Origin: Clostridiaceae bacterium
GTDB lineage: Bacteria; Bacillota; Clostridia; Oscillospirales; Acutalibacteraceae
NCBI GenBank assembly: GCA_904501875.1
Contig: CAJGCQ010000037.1
Span: 1 to 9,905, forward strand
Reading direction: 5' to 3'
DNA length: 9,905 nucleotides
The position numbers were made by a program, and so were the translations under genes. Positions 1 to 6,510 of the stretch are shown one piece after another. How positions within the stretch are numbered: position 1 is the first letter of the stretch; every line of letters starts with the position of its first letter. A model generated the notes under the pieces. It ran no database searches, was not told the origin of the DNA, and worked only from the letters and a program-made list of their open reading frames with translations.

Positions 1-98
1 GCAGCACCGCCTATTGCGACAAGACAGCAGGCGATTACAATATAAAACGCCGCATTGCTTGTGAATTTAGATTTAGAATGGTATTCTGAATATTTCAT
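1..98 (-). CDS. N-terminus of a membrane-anchored protein, cut by the window edge
   Basis: Only the first 32 codons are visible. The start is ATG at 98-96, preceded by a GGAA ribosome site eight bases upstream. The reading begins MKYSEYHSKSKFTSNAAF and continues into a hydrophobic stretch (residues about 17-32, rich in I, V, A, C, G) that looks like a single membrane anchor or signal anchor after a short, polar, basic N-terminus. That layout is seen in membrane-anchored cell-wall or sporulation proteins of Clostridia, for example SpoIIQ/M23-type peptidases, and the opening residues remind me of those. This is recollection and inference only, because no catalytic part is in the window. It is separated from the upstream minus-strand operon by terminator-like hairpins, so it is probably transcribed on its own. 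Confidence 0.6.
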   Translation of the reverse strand, partial: MKYSEYHSKSKFTSNAAFYIVIACCLVAIGGA

Positions 99-206
99 TT
101 CGATCGTTCCTTTCCCTTTTATTATTAACAAATATACATATGATATTCCTTAAAAATTTAAATTCCGTTCACAGAAACGAAAAATTTATGGTTTAATATA
201 TAGCCG

Positions 207-237
207 TACCGAAAAGGGAGCCGCACCCGATTTGGTA
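207..237. repeat. Imperfect inverted repeat in the intergenic region
   Basis: A stem can form from TACCGAAAAGGG and CCCGATTTGGTA around a 7-base loop. It has ten pairs including one G-U, with a two-base internal mismatch. It lies directly beside a second hairpin (239-265). It sits upstream of the leftward gene starting at 98, so it could be in that gene's leader or be part of a terminator cluster. Role not established. Confidence 0.4.
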
Positions 238-238
238 T

Positions 239-265
239 AACTTCTCTTTTTTAAACAGAGAAGTT
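239..265. terminator. Weak bidirectional terminator-like hairpin
   Basis: AACTTCTCT (239-247) pairs with AGAGAAGTT (257-265), a perfect 9-bp stem with a 9-base loop containing a T run. The right flank is TTCTC, so the U tract is short. It may back up the stronger terminator at 287-320 for transcription coming from the right. Confidence 0.4.
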
Positions 266-286
266 TTCTCCTCAAACCCCTTTAAA

Positions 287-320
287 GTGAAAAAGAGCCG
301 TGCAAACGGCTCTTTTTCAC
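287..320 (-). terminator. Rho-independent terminator of the minus-strand operon
   Basis: GTGAAAAAGAGCCG (287-300) and CGGCTCTTTTTCAC (307-320) form a perfect 14-bp stem with a 6-base loop TGCAAA. It lies 17 bases past the stop codon of the minus-strand membrane protein gene (stop at 340-338). The U run is inside the 3' arm of the stem rather than after it, a symmetric design that can work in both directions. Confidence 0.8.
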
Positions 321-337
321 GTTGTTCACATATTGCG

Positions 338-817
338 CTATAATTTTATTCTTTTAAAAAAAATTAAAGATACGGCACCGATTATACCGCCGCCAATTAA
401 CGCCGAGGCGAGTAAAAAGGGCAGATAATACCATACCGCCCGCCCGAAAATAAGCGAAGCCACAGTCAGCTGTACTAAGTTATGCACCGCCGCACCTGCA
501 ATGCCGAAGCCTATCGGTGAAACGCCTTTAATTCCCGATAAAAGCCCCATCATCACTACCGAAAGTATACCTGCCGTAAGGGAAAAAGCAAGTGAAAAGG
601 GGGAAGAAAAAAGCAGGGCGGAAAGCAAAATACGGGTTATATTTACTAAGACTGCACCTTTAAAATCCTTAAAGCATAAAAGGAGCAGGGCGACAGAGTT
701 TGCAAGTCCTAATTTTATGCCGGGGGCTATAAAGGAAAGGGAAAAAAGGCTTTCTATGTAGCCGAAAATCAAGGCAAGGCTTGTTAAAATCCCGTAAAGG
801 GCAACTTTTTTCGTCAT
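338..817 (-). CDS. Gx transporter / Hpre_diP_synt_I-family membrane protein (EetB-like)
   Basis: A 159-residue integral membrane protein with about five or six hydrophobic helices separated by short loops. The opening MTKKVALYGILTSLALIFGY, the PGIKLGLANSV stretch (residues about 32-42) and the GFGIAGAAVHNLVQL stretch (about 103-117) are typical of the family named for heptaprenyl diphosphate synthase component I, now usually called Gx transporter. The fold resembles S-components of ECF-type importers, so transport or membrane partnering is likelier than prenyl synthesis. ATG at 817-815 follows a purine-rich AGGTGGGG site that overlaps the stop of the upstream NusG-II gene; the gap is only 8 bases, so the two are co-transcribed. 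The same pair (EetA, EetB) sits in the Listeria extracellular electron transfer locus. The family call is fairly sure; the substrate is unknown. Confidence 0.8.
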   Translation of the reverse strand: MTKKVALYGILTSLALIFGYIESLFSLSFIAPGIKLGLANSVALLLLCFKDFKGAVLVNITRILLSALLFSSPFSLAFSLTAGILSVVMMGLLSGIKGVSPIGFGIAGAAVHNLVQLTVASLIFGRAVWYYLPFLLASALIGGGIIGAVSLIFFKRIKL

Positions 818-825
818 TTCCCCAC

Positions 826-1143
826 CTACTCAATCTCGGCGATTACCTTATTAGGCAGGCAGACTATGCTCTCGCTCTTTTTGGTTATCGCCCTGTGATT
901 TACGCAAATTTGGTTTTTGCAGTCGGCTTGTGTGACCGTAACTGCACCGCCTTTAATTTCCACCGTGTTGCCTTCAAGCTCAATTACCTTGTTTTCATAA
1001 AGTGAGCCTTTGTATATTATCTCGTTATTTTCCTTGACTGTGACCGTCTTGCCCCCGTTTTTTTCAAAAAAAAGCAGAGCAGAGGAGGTTATAACAAGGG
1101 CTAAAACCGAAATAATTATTATTCTGTCGCCTTTTTTAAGCAC
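826..1143 (-). CDS. NusG domain II-containing membrane protein (EetA-like)
   Basis: A 105-residue protein with a short basic N-terminus (LKKGDR), one membrane helix (residues about 8-26) and an extracytoplasmic domain of about 75 residues rich in beta-strand patterns. The domain carries the family signature DCKNQIC (Cys75 and Cys80) and IVCLP (Cys95), as in NusG domain II (PF07009) proteins. Start choice: GTG at 1143-1141 has GGAG eight bases upstream. An in-frame GTG nine bases earlier (1152-1150) would itself overlap that GGAG and has no good site of its own, so I prefer the shorter form, which also begins like relatives (x-LKKGD). It leads an operon with the Gx-type membrane protein and is divergent from apbE. 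Function is not defined; the cysteines suggest a redox or metal role, which is inference. Confidence 0.8.
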   Translation of the reverse strand: MLKKGDRIIIISVLALVITSSALLFFEKNGGKTVTVKENNEIIYKGSLYENKVIELEGNTVEIKGGAVTVTQADCKNQICVNHRAITKKSESIVCLPNKVIAEIE

Positions 1144-1168
1144 TTTTTCCACTCCAAAACAAAAAACA

Positions 1169-1198
1169 GATATATTTTATTTTAACACACCTTTACAA
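1169..1198 (-). promoter_or_regulatory. Probable SigA promoter for the NusG-II operon
   Basis: Read on the minus strand: TTGTAA (1198-1193), an 18-base spacer, then TATATC (1174-1169). The -35 is good and the -10 only moderate. The -35 overlaps the -35 of the plus-strand apbE promoter, base for base on opposite strands. Confidence 0.45.
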
Positions 1199-1220
1199 AA
1201 AAAGAAAGTCATTGTATAAT
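1192..1220 (+). promoter_or_regulatory. SigA promoter of apbE-secA
   Basis: TTTACA (1192-1197), a 17-base spacer and a perfect TATAAT (1215-1220). With normal start-site spacing, transcription would begin at about 1226-1228, on or next to the apbE ATG at 1228, implying a leaderless or nearly leaderless message. Confidence 0.75.
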
Positions 1221-1227
1221 AAAGGGT

Positions 1228-2178
1228 ATGAAAAAAAGTGTAACCCTTCCGATGATGTTGATTTTACTCCTGCTTTGCGGCTGCAATTCGGGGGAAAGGG
1301 AAAATTCAGAAACCCGTTTTTTGCTTGACACCGTTTGTACTCTCACCGCCGATTGTGAGGGTGAGGTTATAGACGGCGCTTTTTCACTGTGCGAGGAGCT
1401 CGAACGGACTTTAAGCAAAACACTTAAAGACAGTGATGTTTATAAGCTAAATAACACCGAGGGCTTTGTTTCTGTTTCTGAGGATACCCTTAAAACCGTA
1501 GAGCGGGCGCTTTATTACTCCGAGCTTTCGGGCGGGAAATTCGACATCACGATAGCCCCCGTTTCGGCGTTATGGGATTTTAAAAATCAGGTGGTGCCGA
1601 GTAAGGATGAAATTTCCGAGGCTTTGCAAAGTGTGGATTACCACGGTATAGAGATAAAAAACGGAGAAATTTCTTTGGGCACAAAGCAGATTGACTTAGG
1701 CGGTATAGCTAAGGGCTATATTGCCGATAAGGCGGCCGAATATTTAAAGGAAAAGGGTGCTAAAAGGGCGCTTGTAAATTTCGGCGGCAATATCTGTACT
1801 GTGGGTCAGTACAATATCGGTATAAAAAAGCCCTTTGACGGTTCGGTTATTGCTTCGGTTGCAATTAAGGATAAATGCGCGGTGACCTCGGGCATATATG
1901 AGCGTTATACTCAAAGTGACGGTAAGATATACCATCACATCCTTGACCCTGATACGGGCTACGGGGTAGAGAATGAGTTGGCGTCGGTTACGGTTATAGG
2001 GGAAAAAGCCTTGGACTGTGACGCACTCTCCACCGTTTGTATGCTTTTAGGCACCGAAAAGGGACTCGAAATTATCAATAATACCGCTGATGCCGAGGCG
2101 GTCTTTATTGACCGAGATAATAATATCACATTAAGCCTTGGACTGTACCGTGAAAACGATAAAATATACTTTAAGTAA
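1228..2178 (+). CDS. apbE: FAD:protein FMN transferase, lipoprotein (ApbE/FmnB type)
   Basis: A 316-residue ApbE-family enzyme. This family moves FMN from FAD onto a threonine of extracytoplasmic proteins, using Mg2+. A lipoprotein signal runs to the lipobox LCGC with Cys19, placing it on the outer face of the membrane. Family motifs in order: GGKFDITIAPVSALW (102-116), DLGGIAKGYIAD (156-167), NFGGN (184-188), TSGIYERY (220-227), HHILDPDTG (236-244) and DCDALST (263-269, with Asp265 and Thr269 as expected metal ligands). All expected key residues are present. The ATG at 1228 has only AAAGGG one base away, too close for a normal ribosome site, but it lies at the predicted transcription start. 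secA follows after 12 bases, so they look like an operon. No FMN-binding target protein is visible in the window; partners may be the divergent NusG-II/Gx pair or targets elsewhere. Confidence 0.93.
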   Translation: MKKSVTLPMMLILLLLCGCNSGERENSETRFLLDTVCTLTADCEGEVIDGAFSLCEELERTLSKTLKDSDVYKLNNTEGFVSVSEDTLKTVERALYYSELSGGKFDITIAPVSALWDFKNQVVPSKDEISEALQSVDYHGIEIKNGEISLGTKQIDLGGIAKGYIADKAAEYLKEKGAKRALVNFGGNICTVGQYNIGIKKPFDGSVIASVAIKDKCAVTSGIYERYTQSDGKIYHHILDPDTGYGVENELASVTVIGEKALDCDALSTVCMLLGTEKGLEIINNTADAEAVFIDRDNNITLSLGLYRENDKIYFK

Positions 2179-2190
2179 AGAGGTAGAAAA

Positions 2191-4923
2191 ATGAATTTAA
2201 TAAAGGCGATTTTCGGCAATTACAGCGAAAAGGAAATAAAAAGAATAATCCCATTAAGGGACAGGGTACTTTCCTTGGAAGAGGAGTACAGGGCGCTCTC
2301 TGACACAGAGCTCAGAAACAAAACTACCGAATTTAAGGAAAGGCTCTCCGCCGGAGAGACCCTTGACGATATCCTGCCCGAGGCCTTTGCCGCCTGCCGT
2401 GAGGCGGCGGACAGGGTGCTTGGTATGCGCCACTTCCCCGTGCAGATTTTGGGTGGAATTATTCTTCATCAGGGCAGAATTGCTGAGATGAAGACGGGCG
2501 AGGGTAAAACCCTTGTGGCTACACTCCCCGCATACCTAAACGCACTTTCGGGCAAGGGCGTTCATATTGTAACGGTCAACGATTACCTTGCAAAGCGTGA
2601 CTCGGAGTGGATGGGCAAGCTTTACCGCTTTATGGGGCTTACTGTGGGTCTTATCATTCACGGTATGGACAAGGAAGAAAAAAAGGCCGCCTACGATGCC
2701 GACATTACCTACTGCACCAACAACGAATTAGGCTTCGATTATCTGCGTGACAATATGGTAATCTACAAGGAGCAAAAGGTTCAGCGAGACCACAATTTTG
2801 CTGTCGTGGACGAGGTGGACTCAATCCTTATAGACGAGGCGAGAACCCCGCTTATAATTTCGGGTCAGTCGGATAAATCGACCGACCTTTACACCTCGGC
2901 AAACAGATTCGCCCTAAGCCTTAAAATGTTAAAGGTTAAGGAAATGGACGACAAGGCCAGCGACGAGGAAACCAACTATGACGGCGACTATGTTGTGGAC
3001 GAAAAGGCCCACACCGCCACCCTTACCCCTTTGGGCGTTAGAAAAGCCGAGGAGTATTTCGGCATTGAAAATCTTAACGACAGCGAAAATATCGCTATCG
3101 CCCACCATATAAATCAGGCAATCCGTGCCCATGGCGTTATGAGGCGGGATGTGGATTACGTTGTAAAGGACGGCGAGGTTATAATCGTCGACGAGTTCAC
3201 CGGCCGCCTTATGTACGGCCGCCGCTACAACGAGGGACTGCATCAGGCTATAGAGGCTAAAGAGGGCGTTAAGGTTGCCCGTGAGTCGAAGACCCTTGCT
3301 ACCATTACCTTCCAAAATTTCTTCAGGCTCTATAACAAGCTTTCGGGTATGACCGGTACCGCCATGACCGAGGAAGCCGAGTTTCAGGAGATTTACAAGC
3401 TTGATGTTATAGAAATCCCCACAAATAAGCCCATAGCAAGAGTAGACGAAAATGATGTTGTCTACAAAACCGAAAAGGCAAAGTTTAATGCGGTTATAGA
3501 TAAGATTATAGAATGCAACGGTAAGGGTCAGCCGGTGCTTGTGGGTACGGTTACGATTGAAAAATCGGAGCTTTTGGCGGCTATGCTTAAAAAGCGTGGC
3601 ATAAAGCACAATGTTCTAAATGCAAAGCACCACGAAAAAGAGGCTGAAATTATAGCCCAGGCGGGTAAGTTCGGCGCAGTTACTATAGCCACCAATATGG
3701 CGGGACGAGGCACCGATATAATGCTGGGCGGTAATGCGGAGTATTTGGCAAAGGCACAGCTCCGCCACGATGGGCTTAGCGAGGAAATGATAGTTGAGGC
3801 AACGGGCTTTGCTGAAACAGAAGACCCCGACATTATAGCGGCGAGGGAAAAGTACAAGGAATATTACGATAAATACAAGGCAGAAATCGCCCCCGAGGCG
3901 GAGAAGGTAAGACAGGCGGGCGGTCTTTGCATTATAGGCACCGAGCGCCACGATTCAAGACGGATAGACAACCAGTTAAGAGGACGTGCGGGCCGTCAGG
4001 GCGACCCGGGTAACACCCAGTTCTTCGTGTCCCTTGAAGACGATTTGATGAGACTTTTCGGTGGCGAGAGAATATCCACCATGATGGACACCCTAAGGGT
4101 AGAGGAGGACACTCCCCTTGAGAGCGGAATGTTATCCCGCACTATCGAGGGCGCCCAGAAGAAGAAAGAGGGTATGAACTTCGCAACTCGTAAGAATGTT
4201 CTTCAGTACGATGATGTAATGAACAAACAGCGTGAGCTTATCTATACCCAGAGGAATAAGGTGCTTGACGGCGAAAACCTTAAGGACACCGTAATCAGAA
4301 TGATTGACGAGACGGTTGAGGAGTACTGCAAGATTTATCTTGCCGACGACGCTATTCACGACAACTGGGATTTAAACAGTCTCCGTGAGTACTTCTTGGG
4401 TTGGATAACCGAGCCTAACGATCTGCACTTTACCCCTGAGGAGCTTGGCAATACCTCAAGGCAGGAGGTTGCGGATAAGCTAAAGGCAGAGGCCCACGCA
4501 AGGTATGAAAAGCGCGAAGCGGAGTTTGGCAGTAATGTTATGCGTGAAATCGAGCGGGTAATGCTTCTGCGCTCGGTTGATACAAACTGGATGGACCACA
4601 TTGATGCTATGGATCAGCTCCGTCAGGGAATAGGTCTTCGTGCCTACGGTCAGCACGACCCTGTTGTTGAGTACCGCAACGACAGCTACGATATGTTCGA
4701 GGCTATGACCAACACCATCCGTGAGCAGACCGCAAAGCTTGTTCTTACCGTACGGGTTCGCCGTGACGAGGAGGTTAAGCGTGAAAAGGTCGCTGAGGAA
4801 ACCTCGGCGGGCGACAAACCCCAGACCGTAAGAGGGAAAGGCGCTGTAAGCAAAAACGCCCTTTGCCCCTGTGGCAGCGGCAAAAAGTATAAGCGCTGCT
4901 GCGGAAAAGGGTTAGAGGATTAA
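2191..4923 (+). CDS. secA: SecA, preprotein translocase ATPase
   Basis: The motor ATPase that drives unfolded proteins through SecYEG. It is 910 residues, somewhat longer than the roughly 840 of Bacillus SecA. Visible landmarks: Walker A GEGKT (103-107), TNNELGFDYLRDNM (176-189), the DEVD Walker B (207-210) followed by IDEARTPLIISG, the FTGRLMYGRRY preprotein-binding region, MAGRGTDI (503-510), the helicase motif QLRGRAGRQGDPG, the helical scaffold in the C-terminal third, and a charged linker ending in the SEC-C zinc tail with Cys892, Cys894, Cys903 and Cys904. The ATG at 2191 has AGAGG seven bases upstream, within the 12-base gap after apbE. No frameshift or missing motif was seen. It appears to be the main, essential copy. 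Transcription probably comes from the apbE promoter; no separate promoter was seen. Confidence 0.98.
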   Translation: MNLIKAIFGNYSEKEIKRIIPLRDRVLSLEEEYRALSDTELRNKTTEFKERLSAGETLDDILPEAFAACREAADRVLGMRHFPVQILGGIILHQGRIAEMKTGEGKTLVATLPAYLNALSGKGVHIVTVNDYLAKRDSEWMGKLYRFMGLTVGLIIHGMDKEEKKAAYDADITYCTNNELGFDYLRDNMVIYKEQKVQRDHNFAVVDEVDSILIDEARTPLIISGQSDKSTDLYTSANRFALSLKMLKVKEMDDKASDEETNYDGDYVVDEKAHTATLTPLGVRKAEEYFGIENLNDSENIAIAHHINQAIRAHGVMRRDVDYVVKDGEVIIVDEFTGRLMYGRRYNEGLHQAIEAKEGVKVARESKTLATITFQNFFRLYNKLSGMTGTAMTEEAEFQEIYKLDVIEIPTNKPIARVDENDVVYKTEKAKFNAVIDKIIECNGKGQPVLVGTVTIEKSELLAAMLKKRGIKHNVLNAKHHEKEAEIIAQAGKFGAVTIATNMAGRGTDIMLGGNAEYLAKAQLRHDGLSEEMIVEATGFAETEDPDIIAAREKYKEYYDKYKAEIAPEAEKVRQAGGLCIIGTERHDSRRIDNQLRGRAGRQGDPGNTQFFVSLEDDLMRLFGGERISTMMDTLRVEEDTPLESGMLSRTIEGAQKKKEGMNFATRKNVLQYDDVMNKQRELIYTQRNKVLDGENLKDTVIRMIDETVEEYCKIYLADDAIHDNWDLNSLREYFLGWITEPNDLHFTPEELGNTSRQEVADKLKAEAHARYEKREAEFGSNVMREIERVMLLRSVDTNWMDHIDAMDQLRQGIGLRAYGQHDPVVEYRNDSYDMFEAMTNTIREQTAKLVLTVRVRRDEEVKREKVAEETSAGDKPQTVRGKGAVSKNALCPCGSGKKYKRCCGKGLED

Positions 4924-4924
4924 G

Positions 4925-5012
4925 AAAAATAACGGGTTGTCGAGGACTCCCGTCCCTACGATGCTGAATTGGCCTTTCGTAGGGGTTGGCATCCTTGACA
5001 ACCCGTTATTTC
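4925..5012 (+). terminator. Long palindrome acting as secA terminator, probably a dispersed repeat
   Basis: An 88-base near-palindrome starts two bases after the secA stop. AAATAACGGGTTGTC (4927-4941) pairs perfectly with 4997-5011, then GAGGA pairs with TCCTT (one G-U). After an internal mismatch, CCCTACGA (4954-4961) pairs with TCGTAGGG (4977-4984) around a 15-base loop. It fills almost the whole gap between the convergent secA and ATPase genes, so it can stop transcription from both sides. The length and layered arms are more than a terminator needs and resemble a MITE- or REP-like intergenic element. Confidence 0.7.
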
Positions 5013-5021
5013 ATATAAAAA

Positions 5022-6095
5022 TTAAAAATTTACAGTAAATTTTTCGGCAAAGGCGGTGAGTTTACGGAAATCCATCGCCTTTATATAATAGCTTTCAAGC
5101 TTATCGTGCACCTGCTTTGCACCGCTGAGCGCCTCCGCCGCAGAGAGTAACAACTCCTTAGCCGCTTTTTTGTTAAATTTCAGTCTCTCTCTGCTTAAGT
5201 GCAGTTTTTGAGATGAAACAAAACGCCGAGCGTGAATACGCCGTTCTTTAGAGGCAAAGTGAATGTAGGAGTTTTCGGTGGCTATCGCCAAACCCAATTC
5301 CGGGATTATAATGTGATCGGTGATAACAGAGGGCAAAAACGGGTTTTTAAGGGTAATTATTTCGTAGCCGTTTTTAAGGGTATATTCACGGATATACCCT
5401 ATTATTATGTTGGACGCAGCGCCGTATTCATCGTCAATTACAACCGTTTTAGGCACTTCGTTTAAAATCGTGGCAGGGTAGGAAACTATGCCGAGGGGGG
5501 TTATACCCTCAATAAATCTTACCCACTCATGGCCCATAGGCGCATTCCCCTTTTTCGGCATAAGCTTGCGGCAAAGATTTTTTGAAAATTGCAGGGCCTT
5601 TTCCTTATCGGTGCAGGCAAGCTCTGTTTTATAGCTGTCTAAAATCAGCTTGCCCGCCGCCTCCATATACCGTGAGGCGGTTTTGTGATAGGCTTTACCA
5701 AGAAGTGTGGTTGCGATTATTTCCTTTTTGTCGGGCTTAAAGGCATTATCATCCCAAAAATCGCTGAAATTGAGTATTTTCTCACAAGCGCCGGGGAAGT
5801 CGGGCTCAACCGTGTGGGGCGGTGTGCCGTCAATGATTGCAAGCTTTTTTTCGGGCAGAATTACCCCGTCAAGGGAATTCGGGTCGGAACTACAGGGGCA
5901 AAGCAGAGTTTTATAACCCTTCTCTGCGGTTTTCAGCGCAAAATATTTCATAAATGAGGATTTTCCCGTACCGGGGCCGCCCTTTATTATGAATACCTGC
6001 CACTCACCGTCGGGCAGGTAGCTTTTATCAAAGTAAGAGCAGAACCCCTCGCAGGAGTTTGCGGCTAAAAAGTATTTAAAATTAAAATTTTCCAT
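5022..6095 (-). CDS. PRK06851-family P-loop ATPase/GTPase, function unknown
   Basis: A 357-residue protein with a clean Walker A, GGPGTGKSS (39-47), after EWQVFIIK. This is followed by GYKTLLCPCSSDPNSLDGVI (60-79) and LAIIDGTPPH (85-94), hallmarks of the PRK06851 family found in Firmicutes. The second half repeats the first: KTVVIDDEYGAASN (216-229), NGYEIITLKNPF, then HIIIPELGLAIATENSYIH (261-279). In this copy the P-loop is decayed, with Ala at the lysine position and no glycine-rich turn, so only the N-terminal site should bind nucleotide. The C-terminal region (about 285-340) is basic and helical. The ATG at 6095-6093 has GGAGG seven bases upstream. It is convergent with secA and divergent from rnpB, with no operon partner. 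The family has no assigned biochemical function that I know of. Confidence 0.8.
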   Translation of the reverse strand: MENFNFKYFLAANSCEGFCSYFDKSYLPDGEWQVFIIKGGPGTGKSSFMKYFALKTAEKGYKTLLCPCSSDPNSLDGVILPEKKLAIIDGTPPHTVEPDFPGACEKILNFSDFWDDNAFKPDKKEIIATTLLGKAYHKTASRYMEAAGKLILDSYKTELACTDKEKALQFSKNLCRKLMPKKGNAPMGHEWVRFIEGITPLGIVSYPATILNEVPKTVVIDDEYGAASNIIIGYIREYTLKNGYEIITLKNPFLPSVITDHIIIPELGLAIATENSYIHFASKERRIHARRFVSSQKLHLSRERLKFNKKAAKELLLSAAEALSGAKQVHDKLESYYIKAMDFRKLTAFAEKFTVNF

Positions 6096-6116
6096 AAATC
6101 ACCCTCCAATTAATAC

Positions 6117-6145
6117 ATTTTATTCCGAAAAAATAGTTTTGACAC
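6117..6145 (-). promoter_or_regulatory. Probable SigA promoter of the PRK06851-type gene
   Basis: On the minus strand: GTGTCA (6145-6140, four of six matches to TTGACA), a 17-base spacer and TAAAAT (6122-6117). The -35 overlaps that of rnpB on the other strand by five bases. The expected start at about 6110 gives a short leader that still includes the GGAGG at 6107-6103. Confidence 0.5.
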
Positions 6146-6167
6146 AGAAAGGGGTTTATGGTAAAAT
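6139..6167 (+). promoter_or_regulatory. Strong SigA promoter of rnpB
   Basis: A consensus TTGACA (6139-6144), a 17-base spacer and TAAAAT (6162-6167). Seven bases further on is G6174, where the P1 helix of RNase P RNA begins, so promoter and RNA 5' end agree. Confidence 0.88.
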
Positions 6168-6173
6168 ATTTTA

Positions 6174-6505
6174 GAGTCGGTCAGACGGTTGCGGGCAGAA
6201 ATGCCCGAGGAAAGTCCGAGCCCCACAGGGCAGAATAGCGGCTAACGGCCGCCGAGGGTGACCTTAGGGAAAGTGCAACAGAGATATACCGCCGCATTTT
6301 TGCGGTAAGGGTGGAAAGGCGAGGTAAGAGCTCACCGGTCTTACGGGAACGTCAAGACCCTGTAAACCCTATTCGGAGCAACGCTGACTGTAACTATACG
6401 CCTGCCCGGCGTGTTACGAAAAGCGGCTTGAGCGCCAGGAGCAATCCTGCGTCGAGATAGATAACCGTCCGCGACAGAACTCGGCTTACCGACCGACTCG
6501 GCTTT
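6174..6505 (+). ncRNA. rnpB: RNase P RNA, bacterial type A
   Basis: The catalytic RNA that trims 5' leaders from pre-tRNAs. The P1 helix is formed by GAGTCGGTC (6174-6182) and GACCGACTC (6491-6499). Universally conserved blocks are present: GAGGAAAGTCCGAGC early in the gene (CR-I, 5' strand of P4), GTAAACCC followed by CGGAGCAA in the middle, and GACAGAACTCGGCTTACCG near the 3' end (CR-V). The AGATAGATAACCGTC stretch before CR-V fits the ancestral type A layout rather than the Bacillus type B. About 330 bases is normal. P1 is followed by GGCTTTTT (6500-6507), so the GC-rich 3' arm plus T tract may define the 3' end. The exact mature end is not certain. Confidence 0.95.
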
Positions 6506-6510
6506 TTAAA

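Noticed and set aside
338..817. Heptaprenyl diphosphate synthase component I as a literal function
   Set aside because: The family name is historical; the protein is entirely membrane-embedded with no prenyl synthase motif, and its neighbours point to a flavin/redox context.
501..1005. Plus-strand open frames opposite the two membrane protein genes
   Set aside because: They are antisense to well-recognised NusG-II and Gx families and have arginine/lysine-rich, featureless products.
2929..3609. Open frame of 226 codons on the minus strand inside secA
   Set aside because: It is antisense to conserved SecA motifs, has no ribosome site and no recognisable domain; it is a by-product of secA codon use.
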